Shown piece by piece: positions 50,682 through 60,181 of a stretch of 64,000 bases of DNA; within the stretch, counting starts at the first letter, position 1, and the number at the start of each line of letters is the position of its first letter. The notes below the pieces were generated by a model, which saw only the letters and a list, made by a program, of their open reading frames with translations, was not told where the DNA came from and did not search any database. Made by a program: the position numbers and the translations under genes. Source of the stretch: Coniella vitis (taxonomy: Eukaryota; Ascomycota; Sordariomycetes; Diaporthales; Schizoparmaceae); NCBI GenBank assembly GCA_011317545.1, contig WUJK01000003.1:2418001-2482000 (forward strand). The letters run 5' to 3'.

Positions 50682-50684
50682 CAA
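48183..50684. other. 2.5-kb intergenic region
   Basis: The gap lies upstream of the galactanase gene and downstream of the 50685-51992 gene. It holds three copies of the 9-mer (49381, 49639, 50062), a CGCGCCCGCG-type run near 48887-48905 and a GT microsatellite at its right end. No gene is visible; open frames here have no conserved features. Confidence 0.45.
50640..50678 (+). repeat. GT microsatellite
   Basis: About 18 TG units, uninterrupted, immediately downstream (3') of the stop codon of the minus-strand gene at 50685. In that gene's transcript it would be a CA run in the 3' UTR. Confidence 0.9.
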
Positions 50685-51992
50685 TCACACGAAAAATCCA
50701 CTGGACGCAAGCTGAACGGGTAGAGGATCGTTCCGAAGATTATTGTAGCCCTTCCACTGCGAAAATCCAATTTCGGTGGCAACGAGCTTGTGGACCGCGT
50801 TCATGGTATCCCGCGCCGACCAGCTGGTCTCGTCGAAAACGGTCTTGTTCATGTCAGCCAAGCGGTGCCGATGGGCAATGATGCGGTCGGTGAGCTCGCC
50901 CATGATACTCATGTGCACGCCCGGCGGCAGCACGATGTCTTGAGCTTTCTCGCCCGGCGCAACACCCAGATCATAGACGACACCGCCCGTGAAGTCATAC
51001 AGGTCGACGTCTTGCTTGCATTCTGCAAACCAACCCGGCGCCCAGTGGAAGTATTTGTCCCCACGGCCTGCACCGTGGCACATCCACAGATACTTGCTGC
51101 CGTAGCGGAGCACCGCTTCCTTGGCGGCCATCTCCACGAGAAAGTCGTCGTCTTCTTCGTAGAAGATGAGGCCATTGGGTTCCACCTCCAGCGAGTTGCC
51201 ATGCCGCTCTTCAACGCAGCCGCGGCCGCACCCCGCCGCCAGCGTGATCATCCAGGAGAGCGTCCGCGTCGGGAAATGGCGGATGCGCTGGCACTGGCGC
51301 TGGCGCAGCTCGACTGTCCGGAAGTAGGATGTGTCGTAGTGGATGCTGAACTTCTTGTGCGCGGGCGACAAGTTGAGATTGCCCACGTATTGCCATTCGC
51401 CGTCATTGGCGGCCGCGTCCTCGGCGACGTGCCACGCATCGAATGTATCGCCCATATCCCGGTCTATGAGCTCTTGCGGCACCCAGGCGCCGTAATCGGC
51501 AAGCTCGTCCGCGGCTAGGAGTGCCGTGGTGAGCCCGGCGCGAAACTTGTCGAGCATGGCGGGCGTTTCGAGTCCCAGGGCGGCGGGGCGGTGGGTGCGG
51601 AGGAAGTCACTGCTCAGGACCGACTGGATACGCGCCAGGCGCACCTCAATTTCAGTGAGGATGGGAAATGTGTATGGCTTGTGGGTCTCATAAGTGGTGA
51701 AGGAAGTGCGACGCTGTTTCCTGGTGCAAAAGAAAAGGCTTCTGTTGAAGCCGCGCACGGCTGCGGTGTGCTTGGTGACGCTACGTTCATAGCTCTTGAT
51801 GAGGTTATAGTTCTTCTGCGGGGGGTGACTTAGTCCATGTCCACGGCTTGCAAAGTAGAGCATTGGATCTCCAGAGAGTACGGACGGTTGACTTACTTTG
51901 TTGGTTCGCATGAGTGCGTATAAGGTTTGATTGTCACAGTGCTCTGCGATCGGCAGCAAGAGCGAAGCCAATACTTGTGAGCCGTTCGCCAT
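50685..51992 (-). CDS. Hypothetical protein, possibly F-box-related at its N-terminus
   Basis: The frame is open for 435 codons from the ATG at 51992 (MANGSQVLASLLLPIAEHCD). A good intron (GTAAGT at 51896 to CGCAG at 51816, 81 bp) lies inside it and is in frame. Spliced, the protein is 408 aa and joins ALMRTNK to KNYNLIKSYERS; unspliced it gains 27 residues. The N-terminus (LPIAEHCDNQTLYALMRTNK) resembles the helix of fungal F-box-like domains. The rest is mixed alpha/beta with many Trp and Cys (CGRGCVEE, WMCHGAGRGDKYFHWAPGW) and no catalytic pattern that I know. No signal peptide or membrane segment. Its function is unknown. Confidence 0.75.
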   Translation of the reverse strand: MANGSQVLASLLLPIAEHCDNQTLYALMRTNKVSQPSVLSGDPMLYFASRGHGLSHPPQKNYNLIKSYERSVTKHTAAVRGFNRSLFFCTRKQRRTSFTTYETHKPYTFPILTEIEVRLARIQSVLSSDFLRTHRPAALGLETPAMLDKFRAGLTTALLAADELADYGAWVPQELIDRDMGDTFDAWHVAEDAAANDGEWQYVGNLNLSPAHKKFSIHYDTSYFRTVELRQRQCQRIRHFPTRTLSWMITLAAGCGRGCVEERHGNSLEVEPNGLIFYEEDDDFLVEMAAKEAVLRYGSKYLWMCHGAGRGDKYFHWAPGWFAECKQDVDLYDFTGGVVYDLGVAPGEKAQDIVLPPGVHMSIMGELTDRIIAHRHRLADMNKTVFDETSWSARDTMNAVHKLVATEIGFSQWKGYNNLRNDPLPVQLASSGFFV

Positions 51993-53139
51993 CTTGGCTA
52001 AAAGATTGCTAGCTGTTTAAGCTATGACGAGGGTGGTGAAGATTTATTTCTTGTCTGCTAGAAGCAAGTTGTAGTTGGTGAATCACTGAGTTGTTGTAGT
52101 CAAGTTGTTGTAGTCAAGTTGTTGTACTCAAGTTGTAGTCAAATTGAAGTCAAGTAAGAAGAGCGTGAGAGGGTGAAGAGAAAAGAAATGGAGAATCGAG
52201 AATCCTGAGGGCACATGGCCTATATTTATGCTTGATGGTGAGGGCTAGATGTTGCAACGGAAGCCGGTGATCGCCTTACTTCTCACTGTAGAGGACGGAT
52301 TGGGAATTATTATAGCTCTTCACGAAGCATGCGGTACTGCCCGACCTTAGTACTGCCGGTAAGGGAAATATTCACGTGAGCACCTTGATGGCTCCTGTGT
52401 ACACATGCCTAGACGCGTTTCTAATGGGCGATAGTCGGTTATCGTCATGTTCGAGCTACGAGTGAGGACCTTGATGGGACTCTTGCAGCATCTGTCGAAC
52501 AGTTCAGCATAGTCTTTGGATAAACGTGATTCTACACACGAGGTATGGAGATGCTTGTCCCAAAAGAGCTTTTATAATTCCTTGCATCGCTGTGTATCGT
52601 GACTTTGTACATATAATCCAGCCTGCAGATCCTGCGAACGTGCTACTCAGCTCGAAATTTCCAGATCCGCCCAGGAGCTCACCCACGGCTCCGTGTGACT
52701 GACCTAGGAGTTCCCGAGCAGCTATCGTGCCCGGAACGGGGAATAATGCACATACAATATTCAAAAGTCCCGGGACACAAGTTGCTGCACTGTGGCCATC
52801 GCATCTGGTGCTTATACCGTCCTGTCACTACCGGTGCGCGTAGTTAGCCAGAGGTCCAGGGCTTAATCGCATTGCCACTGTTTTGAATGCGTCCAGCTTA
52901 ACGCAATTCAGTCTCATCGGGTCGGACCAGTAACGCGCCAACCTGTCGTGTAGATGGTGATGGTGTAGCAGCGTGATAGACAGGCCTTGCACCCACGTCG
53001 AACCTTTTGTGGTTGTGATATTCTTCTTGTTGCAGGCCGAGAACAGTCAAGGGCGCATGCTGGAAATTGCCCAGAGGAAGCCGGCTGCGTGTGTACACGC
53101 TGAGGGACGTACTCTCATTATAGCGTGCTGTAGATGACC
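51993..53139. other. Intergenic region with GTTGTAGTCAA repeats
   Basis: 1.1 kb upstream of the hypothetical gene. Directly before its ATG, at about 52090-52155, the segment GTTGTAGTCAA is repeated four or five times with small changes (TTGTAGTCAAGTTGTTG), probably within the promoter or 5' leader. Nothing gene-like is visible in the remainder. Confidence 0.5.
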
Positions 53140-53972
53140 TCAGGTATTGGCTGTTCGGTCTTTGATTTCAACTTTCTTGCCACCAACGGAACCGAGCTCT
53201 TGGATCTTGCCCACGAGCTCATGCTTCTGGTCCATGGCAATGATGTCGTCGGCGCCACCAATGCTCACGCCATTAATCATGATGTTGGGAACGGTTGTGC
53301 GGCCGGTCATTTTGCCCAGTTTCTCTTGGATGTCTTTGCCCAGAGGATGGATATCAAGCTCGACGACAAAGGGCTCGGGCGTAATGTCGTAGGTATGTAG
53401 CAAGAGATTCTTGGCTTTCTTGGAATACGGACAGTACGTTTTGGAGAAAATGATCACTATGCAGCCAGTCAGTGCACGGTCACTACAACATGCGGCCAGA
53501 ATGCCTCACCAGGCGACTTCTTGAGGACCTCGTTGATGGTCGTCTCGACTTCATGCTCGTGCTTCGTCTCGCGGCTTTCGCCCGTGTCACCGGCCGTTTT
53601 GCCCTGGCCACCTGCTGAGCTGCCGACACCAATCACTTGCTCTGGCTTTTCTGGCTTGAGCAACTTGGCATTAGCCGAGTCTTTGGCCTTTTGCTCGGCG
53701 GCCTTGAGCCGGGCTTGCATATCCTTGGCCAGTTGCCCATCTTCATCTTCGCTCGTGGAGCTACTCTTGCCCTTGTCTGCGCCCAGCACAGCCTGGTCTC
53801 CCGTGTGAGCATGCGCCTTTTCCAACCCGTCTCTTGTTTTCCTCCAAAAGTCGTTGAACGTCCTGTCGTCCAGCTCTTCCTCTGCGCGAAGCTTTGACGT
53901 GTAGAGAAGGGTCATGACGACAATGGCGAGGACGCCTACGAAGAGCAGCCGCAATCGCCTTGAGGACGGCAT
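53140..53972 (-). CDS. Membrane-anchored monothiol glutaredoxin (Grx6/Grx7 type)
   Basis: Two exons, 53972-53510 and 53456-53140, with a 53-bp intron (GTGAGG..ATAG) joining KKSP to VIIFSKTYCPYS; the product is 259 aa. Residues 7-26 (LRLLFVGVLAIVVMTLLYTS) form a single signal-anchor. A charged, Lys/Glu/Ala-rich linker of about 125 residues follows. The C-terminal glutaredoxin domain has the active site CPYS (one Cys, Ser in the second place), the cis-Pro TVPNIMING loop and the GGADDI motif that binds glutathione. This layout matches yeast Grx6 and Grx7, monothiol glutaredoxins of the early secretory pathway. The likely role is thiol redox or iron-sulfur handling in the ER/Golgi lumen. I cannot tell Grx6 from Grx7 orthology. 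Confidence 0.92.
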
Positions 53973-54840
53973 GGTGGATTCGTACGGCGCAAGGTATGGA
54001 ATGCAAGTGCGACAGGGCGGGCGTCGAGATTCGAAGAGGGCAGAGTGTGCCGCAAGACTGAACAGTGGTCGACACGCCAGCGTCAGAAAACGGGCGGAGG
54101 GCAGACAAGACGAGCGATGCAAGACCACTGGGCGCGAAGAAGGGAGGTTTGTACTATGCAGGTGGCGCGCATATGCGTGTCTGAGCCCAGGCCAAGGGCA
54201 AGCGGATCAGCTGCGCTCGAAGCACTTTGGGGGCCAAGCAGTCAGCCTCGTGGGCCTCGGCTGGTACAACTATGTATGTAGAGAGGCCTGGACAGCTGTC
54301 GGCGCGGCCACGAGTCGGTGCTCGACAATGGCGCAGGCGATGGATGCCGAATGCCGTTCGCGCTGGTATTTTTGTTTGCGTCGATGGGAGGCTGGACCAC
54401 ACAGAACCTAGAGCCTTGTGGATATCACTCAAAATCAAGGATACAATAGTTGATGGACAAGAAGCACAATACAATTGAAAGTCTGATCTGATGATGCAAG
54501 GGGAGGTCAGAAGCTGCCGAGCTGTCGAGGTACCTGCTGCATACCCACGCAGGTTGCAGCACAGACGTTCCAGGGGCTCGAAGCGGGTTGCTACATGCTG
54601 TAATACTGTACAAGGTAATCTTACAAGCTCAGGCCCATTTACGTGGATTCGGCGCACCCATATGTGCATACATAATACTTACTATATAAATATGCAGGGT
54701 TCAACGCTGACGTTGTGGGAAAGTTGCAACTTATTTAGAAGGAACTATATAGTACAGTGAGCGCACCTGCCAGCGTTTCTCTCACAGGGCACCTGCTGTA
54801 ACCAAGCAGATGAATCGTTGGCCACCTTGCAGGCCAGCCA
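53973..54840. other. Intergenic region left of the hAT element
   Basis: 0.87 kb upstream of the glutaredoxin gene and up to the transposon's target duplication. No gene is visible; open frames on both strands are weak. Confidence 0.45.
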
Positions 54841-54848
54841 ACGGCAGG
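54841..54848 (+). repeat. Left copy of the hAT target-site duplication (ACGGCAGG)
   Basis: ACGGCAGG directly abuts the left end of the hAT element and is repeated exactly at 59693-59700 on the other side. Eight base pairs is the duplication length that hAT transposases make. Confidence 0.95.
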
Positions 54849-54875
54849 CAGGGTTGGAAAATTAATCCTTAGTTT

Positions 54876-55090
54876 TTAGTTACTAACTAACTAACTAAAA
54901 AAAAACCTTAGTTAGTTAGTACTTTAGTTATCTTTAATCTTAGTTAGTTAGTACTAAATTTCCTTTCAGTTAGTTTTAGTTAGTACTTTAATAGGCTTTA
55001 GTCTTAGTTAGTTAGTACTAAACTTTTCTTTAGTTAGTTTAGTTAGTATTTTTAGTACTTTTAGTAACTAAAAGTACTAAGACTTTTTTT
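54876..55090 (+). repeat. Left subterminal TTAGTTAGT array
   Basis: More than ten copies of TTAGTTAGT, AGTTAGTAC and their complements, in both orientations, within about 210 bp of the left end. The right end has a matching array at about 59475-59670. Subterminal motif arrays are typical transposase-binding sites in hAT elements; binding here is inferred. Confidence 0.85.
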
Positions 55091-55168
55091 TAAAAAAAAG
55101 AAAATAAATAAATATATTATAATATTTATAATATATTAAATTATTAATATTTAAATTATATTTAAATT

Positions 55169-55392
55169 ATATTTATTTTAATTATATAATATTTATTAAA
55201 GAATATTTTATTAATATATTTTTATAAAGGTTTACTTTATATTTAATTAGAATTCTATTATATTTAATTAGAATTCTATTATATTTATTTTAATTATATA
55301 ATATTTATTAAAGAATATTTTATTAATATATTTTTATAAAGGTTTATTTTATATTTAATTAGAATTCTATTATATTTAATTAGAATTCTATT
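55169..55392 (+). repeat. 112-bp imperfect tandem duplication
   Basis: A segment that begins ATATTTATTTTAATTATATA starts at 55169 and again at 55281, a period of 112 bp. The two copies differ at few positions (for example TTTACTT against TTTATTT). Confidence 0.8.
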
Positions 55393-55518
55393 ATATTTAA
55401 TTAGAATTCTATTATATTTAATTAGAATTCTATTATATTTAATTAGAATTCTATTATATTTAATTAGAATTCTATTATATTTAATTAGAATTCTATTATA
55501 TTTAATTAGAATTCTATT
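55351..55518 (+). repeat. 21-bp minisatellite, about 8 copies
   Basis: Eight near-identical 21-bp units that begin ATATTTAATTAG and contain GAATTC (an EcoRI-type palindrome in every unit). Two more units lie at 55239-55280 inside the larger duplication. Confidence 0.9.
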
Positions 55519-55556
55519 ATATTTAATAAGAAACTTATAAAAATATATTATATCTA

Positions 55557-55655
55557 TAATAGAAATTAATAGAATCTAATAGAACCTAATAGAAATTAAT
55601 AGAAACTAATAGAAGTTAATAGAAACTAATAGAAATTAATAGAAACTAATAGAAA
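55557..55655 (+). repeat. 10-bp AATAGAAACT-type tandem repeat
   Basis: About ten imperfect copies of AATAGAAACT (with AATAGAAATT and AATAGAACCT variants). The repeat resumes right after the nested inverted-repeat element (TAGAAACTAATAG from 56123), so that element seems to have inserted inside this array. Confidence 0.85.
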
Positions 55656-56125
55656 CTGTTAGAACCCTACCCTGAACGCTAGGGAAGCGTAGCGGTAACG
55701 TAGTCCCTGCGGCTTGGAATAAGGGCCTGCCGGCAGCTCTCGGCAGGTAGCTATGGAATCTTAAAGATATAAAGAGCCGTCGGAAGCTTCGGAAACCAGT
55801 GAATGGAGAGGGGATTTCTCTTTAGGTTCAGTTTCTGTTAACGAATACTACTATCATGGTGTCTTCTGTGCGATATAGCTGCTTTTACGCCAAGAACTCG
55901 TCGTCTATGTTGTACTTCATCACCTCGCAATAACCCACCTCCTGATAAACTGAACCTAAAGAGAAATCCCCTCTCTATTCACTGGTTTCCGAAGCTTCCG
56001 ACGGCTCTTTATATCTTTGAGATTCTATGGCTGCCTGCCGAGAGCTGCCGGTAGGCCCTTGTTCTAAGCCGTAGGGACTGCGTTACCGCTGCGCTTCCCT
56101 GGCGTTTAGGGTAGGGTTCTGATAG
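55656..56125. mobile_element. Nested inverted-repeat (foldback/MITE-like) element
   Basis: Two arms of at least 174 bp (55661-55834 and 55947-56120; up to 179 bp if the next five bases are included) are inverted copies of each other without any gap. They enclose a 112-bp spacer. Arm ends read AGAACCCTAC. The arms are about half G+C, against the very AT-rich hAT body, so this is a separate, later insertion. No open frame of note is present, which fits a non-autonomous element. The direct repeat TAGAAACT lies on both sides, but it is also the local tandem-repeat unit, so the target duplication is ambiguous. The arms differ at 13 sites, all transitions. Confidence 0.85.
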
Positions 56126-56419
56126 AAACTAATAGAATTCTATAGAATTCTATAGGTTTTTAACGAATTTCTATAAACTTCTATATATTTCTACCGAATT
56201 TCTATAGAATTCTGAGAAATTCTATTAATAATATATTATTAATATAATAGAAACTTCTAGAATTTCGAATAAGAAATATAAATATCTCTCGTTTTCTTAG
56301 TTTATTCTTAATCTTTCTTCTTTCTTTCTTTAAGCTTTAGATAAATCTTTATATCTATTCGCTTATTACTTTTATATATTACTTATAACCCTTATATTAT
56401 CCCTTTTATTCTATATAAA

Positions 56420-56876
56420 ATGGATTCTTTTATCTCCCTTCCTGAATCGTAAGCCTCGATTTCTATCGCCGGCCCTTTAACTCGAGCTAATTCGGAAAAT
56501 ATTAATTCCGATTCAGAATCGATTATTTCTTTTCAGAATTCGAAATTTAATAATCCGAATTACGCTTTACCCGATGCGGAAAAGTCGAATATTTATATAT
56601 TTATTAATAATTTATTTATTCGTACTTTATTACCTATCGATTATTCCAAAGAACGGCAAATGAATATTCAATGTACGATGTAAGTAATATTTTCTATATT
56701 TCTTTATATATATATATATACTAATATATATAAATATAGGTGTAATTTTTCGCGTATTATACCTATTAAGGGCTTTCAAGCTTCGAATTTCGTTCGACAT
56801 TATCAGAATAAATATCCAGAAATTGCTTTTAATAAAGAATTAGAAAAAACAAAACTTAAAAGTAAGTAAATATTTA

Positions 56877-56925
<49 letters not shown>

Positions 56926-59340
56926 TATATTAACTTAATATTTAGAAAACGAAATATCGTCTTCGGCTATTAACAAATTCTTTACTCCTATTTCGAAGAA
57001 AAGACCTCGAGAAAACGATTTCGAAGAAAACGAAGCTTATAATAAGATTCTAGACTTTATTATAAGTAATAACCTTTCTTTTAATATTCTCGATTCACCT
57101 TCTTTTAAAGAATTACTTAGTTATTATAATCGGTAAGTATATATTTATTTCTTTTAATATAAACCTATTTTCTGATCTATTTTATAGGTTTTCGCCTATT
57201 ATTAATAGGCATAAAATCCGAGGAATTCTATCGAAAACTTACGAAAATGCCCGAGAAATTATTAATATTCAATTTCTTGAAAATATTAATTCTAAGGGTT
57301 TATTTTCTATTATTTTCGATACTTAGACGTCTATTAATCAAACAGTATATTTAGCTATTATTATAGCTTATATTAATCCAGATTTTAAGCTTATATATAA
57401 GCTTATTAGTAAGGTTTTCTTTTTTTCTTTTTTTCTTTTTTTTTTTCTTTTTTTTTCTTTTTCTTTCTTTTCTTTTTTTATTTTCTTTATATTATTATAT
57501 TTTATATTAATATATATATAGGGTTTAAAGTTCTTAACGATTCGTATACGGGCCTATATCTTTATACAGAAATTACAGATATTTTAAGCGAATATCCCTC
57601 TTTAGAGTTTGGAAATATTATATCGTAAGTCTTTCTTTCTTTTTCTTAAAAGCTATTTATTAATTCTTTTATTAGATTTACTCGGGATAACGCTTCGAAT
57701 AATAATTCGTTTATAAACTATTATAACGAAGATTATTTAGTAACTATCGGAAAACCGTTCGAATACGATATTCGCTATATATCGCATATTATTAATATTA
57801 TAGTAAACAATATATTAGCGAATTATCTTCAAAATTCGAAATCGGAAGAAGAATTATTTTCTTATATCGAAAGTATTAATTCAGATTCGGAAAATAATAC
57901 GGAATATATAAATAATAAGTATAAACCTTCTATATTATTTTTATTAAATTAATATATTAATTAATCTATCTTTTTTTAGATATTACGATAAAATTACAAA
58001 GAATTCTTACTTTTATTAAATATATAACGGAAAATAAGAAGCTATTTAAAGAAGGAATCGAGAAATATAAAAAAGAAGGACTTATTCCAGAAGAATATAA
58101 TAAAACTCGAATTTCTCTCGGTAAGTATATATTTTCCTTTATTTCTTTTATTTCTTTTCTTTTTTATTCTTTTTATTAATACTTTTTAGATACCCCTATT
58201 CGTTGGAATTCGATGTACGAAATGATTAAATCGTCTTTAATCCTAAAAGAAGCTTTAGTTTATATAGCTAAAAATACTTCTAATAGCGATTATAAGGCTA
58301 TTTTTCTTTCGGAATTCGAATTTACAGCTTTAGAAGATTTAAATCGAATTTTCGAAATATTCGTTAAACCGAGTATTAAACTCCAAGCCGAATTTTTAAC
58401 TACTTCGAATCGGGGTATTTTATATATTTATTCGATATATAATAAACTCGAAAAGCTTATTCTTATTTTTAAAGAAAAGATTCGAGAAAACGAATATTTC
58501 GTAAGTTTCTTTCTTTTTCTTTTATAATATTATATACTAATTATTTATTTTAGAAGCAATATTATAACGACTTTATTCGAGCTATCGAAACCGGATTATT
58601 AAAGCTTGAAAAATACTTTCCTCGACGTTTTAATTCTTCGAATATACGTCTTTATAAAGTATATATTATTTCTATTATTCTCGACCCTCGTTTAAAGCTT
58701 TTACACTTTTAACTAAACGGTTTATTATATTATTATTCTATTATTAAAGACGACGCTATTAAATTCTTAAATAACGAATATAAGAAGTAAGTTATATTTC
58801 TATTTATATTTCGATTTATATTTATTAATATTAATATTAAATAGGCTTAAAAGCGATACGTTACCCTTTATTAACAACGATATTATTAAAAATAATTCCG
58901 AATCGGAAGAAGAAATCTTTATTTCTAAAGCTAAAAAGTCGTCGAACGAAATATCTTTTTATATAAAAGAAGATACAGAGCCTAATAACGTAAGTATTAT
59001 TTTATTTATTTCTTTTTATTTAATTAAAAATTTACTTTTATTAAGATATTATTTCTAGATTAATCCGTTAGATTTCTGGCAACTTAATACTTTAAAATAT
59101 CCGGTTTTAAGCCTATTAGCCCGTCGATATTTAGCAATTCCGGCTACTTCAGCTTCCGTCGAACGAATATTCTCTATTACGGGTAATATTATTACTAAAT
59201 CGAGAAATAGGCTATTACCGGATACGGTTAAAGAAATAGCTTTATTAAAAAGTTGGAATCTTTCAGATATTAAAGAAGTTAAAAAGGCTATCGAAGAAAG
59301 CGAGGAAATTAACCAAGAAATAGATAATAATAAAGAGTAA
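56420..59340 (+). pseudogene. hAT transposase, inactivated
   Basis: The coding pieces can be followed from ATG 56420 (MDSFISLPES) to TAA 59338, broken by several small introns (GTAAGT-type donors, TTTAG acceptors). A BED-type zinc finger comes first (CTM..CNFSRIIPI..FVRHYQNKYPE), in which the usual last His is Tyr (56813, CAT to TAT). The RNase-H-like core follows, with IIFDT-stop-TS where hATs have a Trp, TRDNASNNNS, and DTPIRWNSMYEM. The C-terminal dimerisation domain is unmistakable: PLDFWQLNTLKYPVLSLLAR, PATSASVERIFSITGN and SRNRLLPDTV. In-frame stops occur at 56450 (TAA), 57324 (TAG) and 58710 (TAA). Each, and the His loss, is explained by CpA to TpA on one strand. The protein cannot be made as it stands. 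Confidence 0.9.
56889..56922 (+). repeat. TA dinucleotide run in a transposase intron
   Basis: About 16 TA units inside an intron of the broken transposase gene. Confidence 0.85.
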
Positions 59341-59474
59341 ATAGGTTTAGGACTTATTATATATTTTAAATAGATTTTCTTCTATTTTCTTCTATTTTAT
59401 TCTATTTTATTTCTATTTTTTATTAATACTTTTCTTTTTTTTATTAAAAAGAATTTTTTATTTCTTTTTCTTTT

Positions 59475-59670
59475 AGTATATTTAGTTAGTTAGTAACTAA
59501 GTTAGTTAGTCTTAGTTAGTTTTAGTTAGAGAAATTTTTTTTTTAGTTAGTTTTAGTTAGTACTTTTTTTATATTTAGTTAGTTTTAGTTAGTATTTTAT
59601 TTTTCTTTAGTTAGTTAGTACTAACTAAAAAAGACCTTAGTTAGTTAATAACTAACTAAAAACTAAAAGT
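59475..59670 (+). repeat. Right subterminal TTAGTTAGT array
   Basis: Counterpart of the left array, with at least ten TTAGTTAGT/TTTTAGTTAG motifs next to the right terminal inverted repeat. Confidence 0.85.
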
Positions 59671-59692
59671 ACTAACTAATTTTCCAACCCTG

Positions 59693-59700
59693 ACGGCAGG
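59693..59700 (+). repeat. Right copy of the hAT target-site duplication (ACGGCAGG)
   Basis: Exact copy of 54841-54848, directly after the terminal TTCCAACCCTG. Confidence 0.95.
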
Positions 59701-60181
59701 CAAGGCAAGCAGACAATACTACATCATGATACTGAGTTGCGTGTCACATCAAGACTACCATTCACTGCGCGCACAGCATCACACCGCGCATCCTACCGTT
59801 TTCGATGATGGCCGCCTCCGACTGATGACAAGTACGTTTCTCTCTATACCTGGAACCATTTCTCGAATCATGCTGGCCAAGCACTCACTACCGCGAGAGG
59901 AAGCAGGGAGACGGTACAATTGTCTCCAGTAAAGCAAAGACTCGTAAGCACAGATCGATCAACATCGTGAAGCCAGGAAGAGTTTTCGGAAATAGCCACG
60001 CGGAGCTGGGACTACGGTCAGGGGAAACCGCACTGACAGAGCCAGAAGGGAGTTTCTAGGGCTGAGGCAAGCCCAGGATGGATACTACGGTAAAGACTGC
60101 CCCTTTTCAACGAGTTGCTGACTTCATTTGTACGTTGTCATACATAGAGTGGCTTCTGATCATCGTTTGTATACTGGCCAT
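59701..60181. other. Intergenic region right of the hAT element
   Basis: About 480 bp between the transposon's right target duplication and the 3' end of the MFS remnant. Base composition returns to host-like GC at once. I see no gene. Confidence 0.45.

Larger units (their letters stand above)
54849..59692 (+). mobile_element. hAT-superfamily DNA transposon, 4844 bp, RIP-damaged
   Basis: The ends are a perfect 16-bp inverted repeat: CAGGGTTGGAAAATTA at 54849-54864 and its complement at 59677-59692, flanked by the 8-bp duplication ACGGCAGG. The body is far more AT-rich than the host DNA. It carries, left to right: a subterminal array of TTAGTTAGT-type motifs; tandem AT repeats (112-bp, 21-bp and 10-bp units); a nested GC-normal inverted-repeat element; a broken hAT transposase gene; and a second TTAGTTAGT array. 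Loss of CpA in favour of TpA and stops explained by CAA to TAA and TGG to TAG point to RIP. The perfect ends and duplication say it inserted once and has not been rearranged since, apart from the nested insertion. No other copy is in the window. Confidence 0.95.

Noticed and set aside
54841..59700. Possible CRISPR-like or gene-cluster structure in the repeat-rich AT block
   Set aside because: The repeats are tandem without unique spacers and lie within a bounded hAT element in a eukaryotic genome.
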